In this document: positions 1 to 12,446 of the stretch, piece after piece
Layout: each line of letters opens with the position of its first letter
Numbering within the stretch: position 1 is the first letter of the stretch
From: Rhodamnia argentea
Lineage: Eukaryota; Streptophyta; Magnoliopsida; Myrtales; Myrtaceae
Reading direction: 5' to 3'
Assembly: GCF_020921035.1 (NCBI RefSeq)
Contig: NC_063157.1
Coordinates: 3,658,001-3,722,000, forward strand
Length of the DNA: 64,000 nucleotides
Notes under the pieces: model-generated
Database searches by the model: none
The model's input: the letters and a program-made list of their open reading frames with translations, nothing else
Told to the model about the DNA's origin: nothing
Translations under genes and position numbers: made by a program

Positions 1-1183
1 CGAAATACTCAGGGAGGTGAATTGTCTAAAAATAAAAATGATCAATCTGGAGTAAATTGGACAGATGCTTTGCTTCCTGGAGGGTATAATCCTAGGCAGA
101 GAGAGCCATCCTTTGCATTTTCATAAGCTCGTGCTGTCTTATGTTTCAAAAATTCGTAATGAATTGATTTCATTGCCATTTGGGGAACTATAGCAATGCA
201 GATCGTGTAAGGTGGTGGGAGCTCACGGTACTTGTTCACATGTTCATCCATCAGTCGCTTCCATGGCTAGGACACTCCTGTCTGGGGCCAACATTGTGTA
301 CGATGGAAACTCATTAAATGACCTCTCACTCCCAGCCTTCTTAGACAAGTTAATGGAAAAGAAACCCATGCAAAGCTCATGGCAGGGTGGTTCCCAAATC
401 GAACCTGCCAAGAAGGTGAGTCATCAATTAATGTTTCTTTGCCCTAGAATGATAGGTTCTCTAAGTTGCTTTCCCTCTGTCTATGATCCATTGACCTTCC
501 TATGGAGTGGCCACTGCCTACTGTGGAACCCTCTAAATTTGTTTCTGCTCTTGATTTTTTCCCCAGCTTGATATGAACAATCAGTTAATTGAGCCAGAAT
601 TCTGTCACTTGCTGAAACGGACGTTTCCCCAGAAGATCTAGTTTTCCACAAGTTTTATATAAATAAAATGAATTCCTCAGAATTGCAAAAGAAGAAGAAA
701 AAGAAGAAAGGAGCGGCAGAAGAAGCTGCAGAGGAACTGTTTGATGTGGACGATGCAGAGGCGGATGGCGGAGATGAGACTGATAATGAAGAGATTGAGA
801 ATATGTTGGACTCTGCTGACATGTCCTTAGGTGGGGATGGTGAATATGATTATGACGACTTGGAGCGAGTTGCTGCAGAAGATGATGATGATTTGGCTGA
901 TGATGCTAGTGGGGAGAGATTATATCTTCCATTTGACGTGGGTGTGGGAGAAGAGGATGATATTTGGCCCCGCCGAAGATCACAGAAGCGACAGCAGACG
1001 ATGTGGCAATTGGGGAAGCAGATAATGTAACTGATGAAGGAGAAGATTACTCCCGCCAGAGGAAAGGACACAGGAAAATCTAGGGGGAAGACCTCAACAT
1101 CCCCTTTCGCAAGTCTTGAAGATTACGGGCATTTATTAAATGAGGATATTGAGGATTCTGGATCGCAGAAGTTTGCAAAGTAG
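1..1183 (+). pseudogene. NOC1: NOC1/CEBPZ-like (CBF/Mak21 family) 3' end, broken
   Basis: This is the C-terminal part of a NOC1/CEBPZ-type nucleolar protein, which in functional form helps export pre-60S ribosomes. Readable blocks in order are a WWELTVL segment near 205-230, then HVHPSVASMARTLLSG, LNDLSLPAFLDKLMEKKP and SQIEPAKK, a retained GT-AG intron at about 416-566, LDMNNQLIEP, SLAETDVSPEDLVFHKFY, a lysine run, a long acidic tail, and SPFASLEDYGHLLNED before a stop at 1181. These blocks lie in different frames. Frame shifts occur near 225, near 593 (one base missing after LIEP) and again near 960-1080, so no continuous protein exists. The kept intron shows it is a genomic copy, not a processed one. 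The window begins inside it. Two other, non-overlapping pieces of the same family lie at 15081 and 17912. Confidence 0.8.
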
Positions 1184-1904
1184 TCAAAATCACAAGAGAA
1201 AGCTGGGTCATCCAAGTGATTTTTAGAAGCCGGTTTGCGAGTGCAGGTGGTAAACATTGACACACCCTTTCAAAAGATGTTAAACCGTGGCAAAACTGGC
1301 TTTCTTACATAAGCATACACGAGACCTTGTGTGCACGGTCTGTCCTTCCATGTCCTGCTGGAAGATATTTTTTGATATATTTCCTTATAGCGATATGTTA
1401 ATCGTATCGAGCCTATCATTTTCTCGTTATATTTGTTTAACCAAAACACTCAAATTTTTGTCCGATTACTGTAGCGTTCGAAAACATTTGATGCAATGTC
1501 TTCATCGATCAGGTGATCCCGATGTACACACACTGCTATGATCAACCTGTTTTTGTTTGTTTATCTTCTTCTTGTTTGTCCTACTCTAGAACGCTCGGAG
1601 AAATTCAAAATGGTCCATTTTTGTCTGCAATGAAAATCCAGACATTTTCGAATGTCTTTCTCTTTGTCCATGTATCCGTCCTGGAGAGGCACTAGCGGTG
1701 GATCAAGGTGGTACGAAATGCGTACCTGGGTTGATTTTGCTTTTACCAAGATTGAAAAGAATTTCAGATTGTCCTCGTTGAGGATCTTACGAAATATAGA
1801 GAGATTTATCAATAAGTAAAAATTTTATGTATTAGACGAACCCTGTGACATGTTTGCAAATTTATGGGGAAAAGGATATTAGGAGTGTTAATATTTGTGT
1901 ATGG
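1184..1904. other. no gene seen
   Basis: Only short open frames without recognisable similarity are present between the NOC1 fragment and the repeat that follows. The composition drifts towards AT-rich after 1800. Confidence 0.5.
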
Positions 1905-2975
1905 TGTTTATTTTAGTGTCAATATTTTTTTTATCACTTAAGTTGTAATTTTTTTGAAAATTGGTTATTTCAGTGCCAATTTCGACGTGCTTCACCGGAA
2001 ATCTGAAGTAGCTTGCAGGAGCTGTCAAGTCAACAATAAAAAAAATGAAAAGTTTTAATAAATAAAAAATAAAAAATAAGCTAAACAAACTAAAAAAAAA
2101 AAACTTGCAGTGGCTAGGGCCAGCCTGTCTACTTTTTTCACTTTTTTTAAGGTTATTTTTCTATTGAATTTTAATATAAAAATTTTAATTATTTTTAAGT
2201 TGAACAATCCACGTGGATGTCAAATGGACCCCACGTGGCGTCCATGGGGGTTGATTTTTGGGTTAATATCATGAAAAACCCCAAACCGATACACTGGTGA
2301 TAAATTTACTCCAATCTATTTTTTTAATTGCGAAAAACTCCAAACTGGTACAGTTGTGATAAATTTACCCTGAACTATTTTTTTTACCACCAAAAATTCT
2401 AAACCGGTGCACATGTGACAAATTTACCCTAAACTAATTTTTTGGACCACGAAAAATCCTAAATCGATATACCAATAACAAATTTATCTTCATTTAAATT
2501 AGGTTAATATCATGAAAATTTCAAACCGATACACATGTGACGAATAGAGGATAAAAATCTCAAGATGGTACACCCGTCAATTCCTACGTGTCATATAATT
2601 TAGCAATTTGATGGTTAAATTTAACGAAAACTAATGGATGGTACATTTATTACAGATGTACCAGTTTTGGGTAAAATTATCACAAGTGTATTATTTTGAG
2701 GTTTTTTATGGTTAAAAAAATAGTTTAAGGTAAATTTTTCACAGGTGTACCGGTTTGGGGTTTTATGTGGTATTAACTCTTGATTTTTTAAATAAATTGA
2801 TATGTAATAAAAAAATGCCACGTATTTTGTTTAGCCAGAATTGGCACTTAAGTGATTAGTTTTGGCTGGAATTGATACTAAGTGATCGTTTTTTTCCGAT
2901 TTGACACTCAAGGGGTCAAAAAATATTCGCATCAAAGTGAGTAACGTACATAAATGTTGACACTCAAGGTGTCCT
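1905..2975. repeat. nested fold-back repeat (outer arms)
   Basis: The left arm at about 1912-1990 (words such as TTTTAGTGTCAATATT, ATCACTTAAG and AGTGCCAATT) recurs in reverse complement at about 2830-2925 (AATTGGCACTTAAGTGAT, GATACTAAGTGATCG, TTTGACACTCAAGG). The arms are diverged by eye. Between them sits a second inverted repeat. No coding capacity is visible, so this looks like a non-autonomous fold-back element or a nest of two such elements. Confidence 0.55.
2259..2780. repeat. inner inverted repeat built of tandem units
   Basis: The left arm starts with GGGTTAATATCATGAAAAAC at 2260, followed by about four imperfect copies of a 60-base unit (core CCAAACCGATACACNNGTGAT then AAATTTACCCTAAACTATTT). 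The right arm at about 2640-2778 holds the same unit inverted and ends in GGGGTTTTATGTGGTATTAA. Large palindromes built from short tandem units are common for plant fold-back or MITE-like elements. No target-site duplication could be defined. Confidence 0.6.
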
Positions 2976-3414
2976 TTTGCCCAAATTTATGTGACATAGC
3001 CTTAAGCAATTGATCAGAATAATTGAAATACAGGAAATTTTTTTTTTTTCGTGTCTGACATTTTTCAATTTGTTTCTCTCCGTTCAGAAAAATAAAAAGT
3101 AAAAATTGTTGCTCTGTTTTTCGCCATTCAAGAAGATCGAGAATTAGCTCTGGATAGGTGGCACGTGTTCATTGGGCTCTTGTTGTGCACTTGTACACAT
3201 GACCACACACTATTCCCTTCTCTTTCCCCCGTGTTTTTCCCATTTTGCCCTCAAGCTTCTTTCTCTCTTAACACTCGAACTGACCCCAAACTGAGTTCAT
3301 CACAAAGAACAAAGAGGGAGAGATGAGCGCCGCCGGGAGTTGCCCTCGACCGACGAGGGCGTGGCCGGCTACGGGACGGTGAGGGCGGCGGCTGAGGCGT
3401 GCCTGATTGTAGAT

Positions 3415-3609
3415 GGGAGAGAGAGAGAGAGAGAGATTGGGCGAGTGGCGTGAGGAGGATACGATGGGAAAGACCGCCGACAACGAGCTATATGTCGTCG
3501 TTTTGGAATGAAAGTGAAACGTACACGTGTCTCCGTTCCCACAGCTCTCGGCCACCGGCGGCGACTGCGAAACGTTGAGCCATCTTATCACTCTGATCGA
3601 CCGACTTCC

Positions 3610-3652
<43 letters not shown>
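3415..3652. repeat. GA and CT microsatellites
   Basis: A short GA run at about 3416-3437 and a CT run at about 3609-3651 lie upstream of the CIA30-like first exon. CT-rich tracts are frequent in plant 5' untranslated regions, which fits a former transcription start here. No intact coding frame is supported in 2976-3819. Confidence 0.7.
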
Positions 3653-3653
<1 letters not shown>

Positions 3654-3819
3654 GTACTTCTCCGAACAGTTCGATGTCATTGTCTCCTTAAATGGTTCGT
3701 CATTTTTGCTTGGTTTTTCTGGATAGACAAGCTTTTAATTCATGTGAGTGGCTTTTCAATATTGCAGATGATGATTTTGCTTCCCTTTCTGATTTAGGAT
3801 AAATTTGGGAAGAACAAAA

Positions 3820-6763
3820 GCGTCTAGGTTTCAAGCTTTATGGGAGGCCTCTTTAAATGCTACGAAGAGGGGTACTTTAAATGTTCTTTGTATTCGTTGA
3901 AACTTGGTCAGATTTGTTGATGCAGTACTAAGGCCTTGTGTCATCGTCAGTGGTGTGATTTACAGATGAAGCTTTCGATGACATCTTTGCCCTCATATTT
4001 TTGTTTACCTTGGTCATGAGTGGTGTTTTCTGCTATTGATTACGTTTTGGAATTGAGAAATGTTTCAGTATGATTGATAGGTGACTAGCAGTAGAGCATC
4101 CGGGGGAAATTTCTTTCGCATACTGGTAAGGAAAAGGGCATGGCAACAGTGCTTGAGGGTTAACTTCCTCTATAGAGACATAAGGATACAGATGTGGGCT
4201 CATTTCTAAGGCTGGGTCAACATGGTGACTTTGCTAAATTCATTTTGGCAATGTGAATACTTTATTCAGTTTCGTTTTCAATCAGTTTGTCAGTCTTGGC
4301 ATGAGATATGAATGAAAAATTTCATCAGCCGTGGCCCCAAAGGCGTCCTATTCCAGTGATATGATTTCTTTGGCTGGCCAATATTTAGCATTTCCTTTGT
4401 ATTTAGCTTTTCATGATGAAAGAGTTCATTATTTTGTCCTAGACTTTTTGAGTAAGTATCCGTGGAATGCCATAAAAGAGCGCATTTCTTAGTTGGGGTC
4501 CCTTGCTGGACGATGTTGTTCAGTCTTGAATTTTGGAACTTTCATCCAGCACTGTAGTGGATTCCCTCTCTTCTTTAATTGTTTAACAAAACACCATCTT
4601 ATTGCAATAGGAATTGCGGTTGCAAACTAACTCCACTTTGTGTTTGACTGGAGCATTTATTATTGCATCAGTAGCATAATGGTGGTCACTGAAAAAGGAG
4701 TTGATGCGAATGTCCTTCATTTGTTTCTCTCTTTGCAAGACTTGATAATGTCCTTTAAAAAAAAAAAAAAAATATCTGCTTCCCTGGTCATAAAGAGGGT
4801 TCTTCGTTCTTCTGTGGCTTTTTGGCATGTTTGAATTGTCTATCTACTTGAAGAGAATTTGATCTTTTGATTTTTGGCATGTATTTTCTACTCTCATGTG
4901 TCAGTATAGTTGTCTGAGGTCTTATACACATATTTTCTGCTCCAAAATGGCTGTAAACTACTTTTCTAGAGAATAAAAGAGATGACACTTATGTAATTCA
5001 TAATTACACTCTCTGCCTTTGGTAATTGTTGTGTTGATCTTCTTATATATGCAGCTCTCACATGGAATGTTGAAGACTTGATACCTTCAAGCGAGAAAAG
5101 TATATTCAATTTCAACTCAAAGGAAGAGCTGAAAAGGTGGCATCTCTAGGATTCTGAAATGTGGGTATGCATTTAAGATAATATTCAGCTGGTGGATCAG
5201 ACAGTTAACCAAACAAATAAAAATAAAATGGGTTAAAGAGGAAATTAACGACCAGTATTTTGCACACTTAAGAGTACATCAATTCAATTTTGTGTTTCAC
5301 TGGATGGGAAGACCACTTTCCCATCATTTTGTTCTGGCAAATAGTGATTTGACTTTTCATCTCATCGGTAACATCTTTACCACTATTGTTCCTTTCAGGA
5401 CTATTGTCTGCCTCTTCGGAGATTAATGATGCTATTGCTGGGATTGGATCAAAGGGTATTGCTCTGTAATTATTCCTATAGTGACTATATTGACATAATG
5501 ACTTGTGATGGTTTGAGTTCTGAACACTTAATAGCTTCTGGGTTTCTTGCATAAGAATTTTTTCTGGCCACCTCTCACTGGATGTTGCGGAGGATTCAAA
5601 ATGGAATATCAAAAGGAGTAGCTTTTGTGGAATGCGGTCCAAGAAGGTTGGTGATTTTTGCAGGTTCTTGCAGGATATTGTTCATCGCTGACTCTAACAA
5701 GTTCATTTCCATGTCTTACTGAGTGTTTCTTCTATTCTTCCCAGCATCAGTATTTAGTTAGTTCCCTTATTCATTTTTCCCCCTATTGCAGTTTGATGGC
5801 TTCATTGATTTGGATGCATATGATACCATAGCTCTAAAGCTTAAAGGAGATGGTAGATGCTACATATCCACTGTAAGTATCTATCCTCATTTCAGCTTTT
5901 ATAAGAGTTGTTGTCCTCAGGTTTCCCCTTTATTTTGTACATTTTTGCTGGCGTGCAACTTGTTTTTCTGATATAGTTCGCCTCTGATCTAGATCTACAC
6001 GGAGAATTGGGTGAACTCACCTGGACGGCAGGAAGATAATTCATGGCAGGCATTTTTCATTGTGCCTAAAGACAATTGGTATATTGCAAAGGCAAGTCTT
6101 GTCATTGTTAGTACGGAGGTTAGCAAGGCGAGCTTGAGCAGTTTATTAGGAGCTTGACTCATTTAGACCTCTATTCTGGAATACTATTCTCGATCAAGCA
6201 TGTTATATTGGTCCTTTCTGTGGTTTAATTTGTCCGTCATATGTGTTATATTGGTCCTTTCTGAATGCAAATTGTCACAGTAAACTGATGGTGATCTCTT
6301 TTCTATTCACCATCAAGAGTGTCTCATCGATGAGCACTTGAGGCTCCCTTTTTCTTGAATGGTTTGGCCCTTATTATTGTTTTTGCTGCTGAAGATATTT
6401 TTAGACTCTATTAATTTGGTTAAAACTTGAACTGATTAGTGAAAACGGTCAACGTACATATACTTGTGTCCTACCGCATATGTCAGAAACCTATTTTGAA
6501 TTCGTGGATTTCATGGCCTTTTCAGATTCCTCGTCTGATATTTGCCAACATGGAGAGGGAATGTCATAGACGTAGATTTGGAAATGGATCCATCTCAAAT
6601 GCTTGGTTTGTCACTGTCTGTTGATGCAGAAGGTGGAGTCCCGGGTGCAAAATCTGGGCCTGGCGATTTCAGAGTCGAACTTGAATGGATCAAGGTGCTG
6701 AGGACAGAGGACCATCTGTACATTACGTTGGGCGGAGTTAACTCCATTTTCCCAAAGCTTTGA
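3820..6763 (+). pseudogene. CIA30-like (complex I intermediate-associated protein 30), decayed
   Basis: The exons spell most of a CIA30-family protein, a mitochondrial complex I assembly factor in other organisms. Exon 1 (3820-3871) reads SRFQALWEASLNATKR, but the expected ATG is GCG and no in-frame ATG precedes it. Exon 2 (5055-5164) reads [24 protein letters not shown], then an in-frame TAG. Exon 3 is near 5398-5455. Another at 5559-5646 has [15 protein letters not shown] and FCGMRSKK. Others are near 5792-5871 ([20 protein letters not shown]) and 5994-6092 ([16 protein letters not shown]), the latter followed by GC rather than GT. The last exon has a frameshift near 6530 before [10 protein letters not shown], then runs through [19 protein letters not shown] to a stop at 6761. 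Start loss, a stop and a frameshift together make it a pseudogene with original introns. Confidence 0.82.
6200..6265. repeat. 43-bp period tandem repeat in CIA30 intron
   Basis: The block TGTTATATTGGTCCTTTCTG occurs at 6201 and again at 6244. This is a local two-copy duplication inside the intron. Confidence 0.75.
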
Positions 6764-8754
6764 TCGACCTTGATGGTGTAGTTTTCTAATCTTTGCTATA
6801 ATGTACTATTTGGCGATTGGAAATTTTGTTCCTTTTCAATCGTATGTTCTTGAGAAGCTTTGGATGTTGCCAAAAGGCAGTCTTTCTTTTTTCTGCGCCA
6901 GCACACCCTTTTTTCATGTACGTTTAGTTAGAGGAGGTGCCAAAGAACCTCTTCCGAGTCGCAAAGGTGCATAACACGGATATTTCCTTGATGCCTTTGC
7001 TTGTTGGTTATGAAAAAATTATTTTGCTCTGTGCATCCTCCTCTATTGATTGGATCGGAAACGGAACCGGGTTGGATCGACTCGAAACTCTCATGAGAAA
7101 TCTGAGATTTCTTGATCAACACCGAGGGCTTATTGATCAAAAGTTGTTATGGTGCCAGCCGGGCCTAGCGTGCACAGATAGCCCCATCGAAAGAAAAACC
7201 AAAGATTAAATGGCAGGAGATGACAAAAGAGCAATCAGATGGATTGTGCAGTCAATCAAAACCCTACAAGAAAATCCCAAGTAGGGTCTTTCCGTTTCTC
7301 GTGTTCGCTGATGGTGATTAACATAACACGAAAGTACACGAAAGTTCATCAAAAGCTGCGTCCTTACGTCTCAGGAATTCCCTCCACTTCCAGGGTTCAT
7401 CGCCTCCCTGATTCTTCTTCGATGGTTTAATTCCCCTCGTGCCCGAGTTGACTCCGCACCACTTTTTGCAAGTCGTCCATCGATCCGCACGCGGGTGTTC
7501 CTAGAAAATCATTCTATTTTGAGATATCACATCGGTTGAAACATGCATATACCCTCGCACAAACTCGACAGATACGCATTGAATGCATCTAAAGTTTCAG
7601 GTCGGATGTGCTTCACGTGAGGCATAACATGCAACATCTTACTGTATTTTTTGCGCTCGTAATAATTTAGGGCCTAGGAATTTTATGGAGGGGAATCTAC
7701 AGCTTATGTGGACAAATCCTTTCCAAACAAATCGAGACTATCTCACTAGGAAAAATGGCAAGACTGAGCACTTTCTTAGTTCAATTTGCAAGAAGTTATT
7801 GATTTCTTTCTCATTCGATTCTTTGCGACATCATGCTCATTTTATAAGAAATAAGCATTTGAATGTGGAAAGCCCAGTTACTTAGAAACCCTAATGTGTG
7901 CTGGACAGAGGGAGCTATGCTTGGATTTTCCGAGCAATTATTGCAACTACTTGTGAATGCATAGATATGTGAATGATATAATTTTGGACCTCTTTTAAAG
8001 CAGTCGGATTTGGAAGAGTGGATCGCTTTCGTCACATGTTGGACGTTAGTAAAACGCTAATAAAACTTATAGAGGATATTGAAATGCAACAGGTGTTTAT
8101 GGAGGAGGTCATGGAAGGTCGTATAACGGAAAACTCCTGTTAAAACTCAGCTGCCTGCCTCGGTACCATATCCAATCACATAATTAGTGAAAGATTCCAG
8201 CAGTGAAAGAGAATTTCGGTATAGATGCTGGAAATGCATAAGCTAAAGCAGGGTGAAAGTATAGACCTCGACCTAATTCTCAACTTAGAAATTTGACATG
8301 CCTTGTCAAGGGTGAAATGGACCAAACTGATTAGGACGGGGTGAATAATTCGTTGCTTGAATTTTAAAATTTTGTGGTGCTGAAGTGCAAAACTATGCAT
8401 AGGAGGATGAAATTGAGTTTATAAGCAAAGTTACCATATGCCGAGCATACATCTTCTATCAACAGAAATATAAAGAGAGTAAGGGATAGAAGAGAGTGCA
8501 AAGAAGAAAATGCCATTTTCGTTTGGCGCAGACAACCCAAAATCAAGGCCAAGATCTAGTATTGTGACATTGAAACAAGGGATTGCAGCTTGCTGTGCAG
8601 GTTGCAGCTTGCTGTGTAAGTACATGTCTCTCAGAATACTACAACCAGAATCACTTAGCTTCTCTCAAAGAACAAGCGAGAGAAGCAAGCACAAAATAGA
8701 AAGCGTTTTTAATCACTTCGGCTGTCTTCAACTGCATCTTGAAACCTAAAACGG
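6764..8754. other. intergenic, no gene recognised
   Basis: Several open frames of 60-90 codons occur on both strands, but none shows a recognisable domain, signal or splice pattern. Composition is ordinary. The region separates the plus-strand CIA30 remnant from the minus-strand IRE1-like gene, so both end towards it. Confidence 0.5.
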
Positions 8755-9641
8755 TCAATCCTCACATTCTTTAAATGCCTCAAACCATGGATCTCCTCTG
8801 CAAAAGTACCTCGCCACTTGGTATGCTTCTATCAAGAGGTTTGGAAATCTTCTAGCGAAGTAAGTATCGTAACACTCATCAAGAGGTGCACCCACGGGAC
8901 ACTCACTGCGAAAAAGCCCCTGCCAAAGCCATCAATGCAATAATAGAAATGAGCTATGTTCACGCAATCCAAAATATATACAGTTCCACAGAGAGGGTAC
9001 CTCAGCTGGTTCTGGAAGTTCCTGTCTTTTGTCCCACTTATCTCGTATGGCCTTCAACAAGTCTCTCGCATGGTAAGGACTATAGCTCCGTTGGCCTCCG
9101 AAGGATATGAGAACACGAAACTCAAACTCCAAACGGGAGGGCCAATCCCATTCAAATATCGAAGATTTATTGCTTTCCAATGCCATTAGAAGATCTGGAT
9201 TGGAATTCTCTCGGAGATTTTCTTGTAAAGTATCAGAGAACACACACAAAAAGTTCAGCCTCTTACTAGATTTCCAGAAAAATGGATGGGAACACAGCTC
9301 AGATGCCATTGGCCTGCCATTAATCAAAAGCAATTAACTATTGAACCTTGGTAAATAATTACAAAACATGAACCATAGCGCAACATGCTCAAAGAAATCA
9401 ATTACACGAAAAAACCGACATAGACCTACTTCCCGAATTCACAAGCATCACAAGTATGGCATTGTTGCAACTTCTAAACAACTGAATTCGCATTAGCTCA
9501 ATGAGAGAGTAATCAAAATATTTGAAAACTTCCATGCACTTCACGACTCATTGACTCAGGATGGATTGGTGTGGTTCCCCTATGCTTAGGACACCAATAT
9601 ATCGACCCATGAACGAAGAAAGGCATGAGAGAAAAACATAT

Positions 9642-9912
9642 TGACTAGTGGTTGTAACGCCCCAATTCTTGATCAAAGGGGACACCAAAGGCCTCCGCTC
9701 TTCCATCCCTTAGATAGATAGAGAGGGAGGGCAAAGCATTTGGCTTTTTCATATTGTCCAAGAGTTGGAACAAAGAAAATAGATGGCAAATGCATGATCG
9801 AATTGTTCGGGTCATGTAGGAATAAGGTTCAATTCTACCGGGCGGTTGTTTGACTACGACAAACATATTGACTAGTGATTGTAAGACTCCAATTCTTGAC
9901 TGGAGGGGACAC
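9642..9912. repeat. two-copy direct repeat in IRE1-like intron
   Basis: The block around TTGACTAGTGGTTGTAACGC with CCAATTCTTGATC and GGGGACAC at about 9642-9690 recurs with a few changes at about 9868-9912, roughly 226 bases later. Confidence 0.6.
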
Positions 9913-11530
9913 TTGATTACAATAAGAAGCCATGAATTATTTACTCCGAGTACCTTAATTAACAACCTAATCATTCAATCTTAGGATTCTTACTTCATAG
10001 GTAGTGCCACATACTAAACCTTCGGAATATCATACGAAATCCTCTTCTGGAATTTATTTGTTCATGATAGGAAACAAACGTACAACTCTAACAACCAAGC
10101 TTTTGTAAATGATTATTTTCCACTGGATTATCATAATTGTTAGAGGCATTTAAGGCTATTACATGGTCCATCTTGTCTACGGCTTCTACTCCCAATTGCC
10201 AAAAGAAATGAATGGGATCTACACATTTTTGTTCATCAAGTGGAGCCTCACAAGCAGGATGGATATTTAAGCCAAGTTCGATGAAATTCAAGCCACTTCT
10301 AATACTCATAAGATTTGCGGGTAGGAAGATAGAAATTAGGAAACTGTCAATGGTTACAAAATCTATCAAACAGCGCACTGAAAATGGTAGTGATGCAAAT
10401 TAAAGATGACCGCACTCTCACCTCCATTGAGGAATTGGGTTTAGCAAATGTGATATAAGATCGTGAGCTTCAGGGATCAACTCCTTCACAAAGGACAGGT
10501 TCACTTGGTTGCTCCAAATATTCATGTCCCTTTCCAGAATTCCTCCAAATGGATGCCGTCCACCCGTGACGCAATAATAGAATATACATCCAAGACTAAA
10601 CAAGTCCCCAGCCATTGTGTGTTCCTGACCCTGAAGTTGGTCGCGACTTTGCCAACCCGAGGTTCCACAACTAGCAAAACAAACATCAGAGATCGATAAA
10701 AATGCCATTATCACTGGGACGATACACAGATGGATATGATAGATTCACTCGTCAATGAAGGGAGAGAGTAGCAAAAGACGTTAATTTCCACAAAACTACC
10801 ACAATAAGAAAAGCAACATAAAGCAACATGTACCTGTGCCAGGATTTGAAGTTTTCTCTCTATGAATGCGTTTGCTAATGCCGACATCAGATATCTTGGC
10901 ACGTAACTCACTAGTGACTAACACATTTTGAGGCTTCAAGTCTCCATGAACTACTTCGAGCGCCTGCAATTGCACGAGTCCCGATAGCACATCCCCGCAT
11001 CATGATACACAATAAACGTTATGAGTCAAATCGACAAAACATTTGGAACCAAATTGTGCTTGGGCTACCTGAAGATATCAAATACACAATTATAAACTAA
11101 GCCATATCATATTGGAAATTAAGGAACTTCTCTAACACAATAAGACCCAATACGTATGCAAGAAATTTACCGGAGAGACAAAACTGCTATAAGTCCTTAT
11201 ATGAACTCTATAGGAAAAGCCCGGCATAGAATATGTCGTCGTATCAATCACATTACCATTTCCTCTATTGAGGGCATACAAATTTCTGTAGCATTCATGA
11301 ATGAAAAAGAGAAGGTATATTGATTCTACCAAAATGGGAAAGTCAATGTTTTTTGTCGCTATGTAATTGATAATACCTAATCGATTTCCATGGGAAGACA
11401 ACTAAGAGTTTACCGTTGATGGTGACATTGAACTTAAGCTATGACTCTAGAAAAGAAGATGGAAGGTTCACAACTCTTGCCCACATGTAGATTGCATTAG
11501 CTGACTAGAGTCAAAGCAGTGACCTATTAA

Positions 11531-11790
11531 GCTCACTACAAATACAAAAATGTGACAGTTTCCCTTGAAACTTTTGGCAGGAGAGCTATTAAGTCCTTGG
11601 ACCAGCACCTCATACCCACATGAGACAGCAATACAAGCAAGCAACGTCACTACAAATACAAATATGTGACAGTTTCCCTGGAACTTTTTGCAGGAGAACT
11701 ATTAAGCCCTCAGACTAGCACGTCATACCCACATGAGCCTGCAATACAAACAAGCTCACTACAATACAAATACGTGACAGTTGAGTGCAA
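11531..11790. repeat. tandem repeat of about 110 bp in IRE1-like intron 1
   Basis: Two full copies and a partial third start at about 11532, 11646 and 11755. Each begins CTCACTACAAATAC or GTCACTACAAATAC, then GTGACAGTT, and the full copies go on to TTGGCAGGAGAGCTATTAAG-like sequence and CATACCCACATGAG. Spacing is 114 and 109 bases. Confidence 0.75.
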
Positions 11791-12446
11791 CAACAAGAAG
11801 CAAGATATTGCAGTTATCTCTACATTAAATCTCTATTCAAACCCTATTGGCACATCAAAACATTAAAATTACCTCATCAATCTCTTCAACAAAGACGTGG
11901 GACGACTATCAATATACCACAATTTGTCAATTAGATTGGGCCCCATTTTAGCCCGGAGATCACGCAACTTTTCTTCATATGCTAACGATGATGGTGGATC
12001 ATGAGGCAAGACACCAATTACTGAACAAGCTTGAATAAAATCGTGCAACGAACAAGTACAACGCTCTAGAGCAAGATAGACAGAATCTTCGCAAATCATC
12101 TCTCCATGGAAATTAACTATATTATCCAATGGGGTAGCTCGTATTTTCTCCAGCAAGTCATGGTCAATATTAAAAAACCTCGGCAGCAGTTGTTTCACCG
12201 CCACAGGTCGATCATCATAAAATCCCTCAAAGACCGCACTTCCTTGACTTCCTTCACCAATTATGGTATTTGATACTTGGAGACGGTTAGCTCTAGGACG
12301 ATTCCCCCTATTTCTAAAATTCTTTGTCAATCCTTCAAGCATATCTTCAATAGCCTCTTCATTCACCATACTTAGCCCAAACTCGTCATTTCGGCTCCTT
12401 TTCGGAGGCCTCCATGGATTGGGATCTTCAGCCATATATATATGTA

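Larger units (their letters stand above)
8755..12435 (-). pseudogene. IRE1-like cytosolic kinase/endoribonuclease, no lumenal domain, probably inactive
   Basis: Exons on the minus strand spell the kinase and RNase (KEN) half of IRE1, the unfolded-protein-response sensor that splices bZIP60-type mRNA. Exon 1 (12435-11869) starts MAEDPNPWRPPKRSR and holds the glycine loop IIGEGSQGSAVFEG and the lysine VAVKQ. Exon 2 (about 10994-10833) has HGDLKPQNVLV and SDVGISKR. Exon 3 (10670-10422) has CGTSGWQ and LFSLGCIFYYCVTGGRHPFG. Exon 4 (9313-9001) starts the KEN domain with SHPFFWKSSKRLNFL. Exon 5 (8919-8755) ends in CYDTYFARRFPNLLIEAY and a TGA. No lumenal sensor or convincing membrane anchor is present, as in Arabidopsis IRE1C. 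Two lesions are visible: the acceptor before exon 2 reads GG instead of AG, and exon 2 to exon 3 is one base out of phase. SRD replaces APE after GWQ. The upstream ATG at 12552 would add a hydrophobic stretch and cannot be excluded. Confidence 0.75.

Noticed and set aside
2270..2530. Regularly spaced short repeats resembling a CRISPR array
   Set aside because: The units are imperfect, AT-rich, contiguous and mirrored in reverse orientation at 2640-2780, in a plant nuclear sequence. They are part of a fold-back element.
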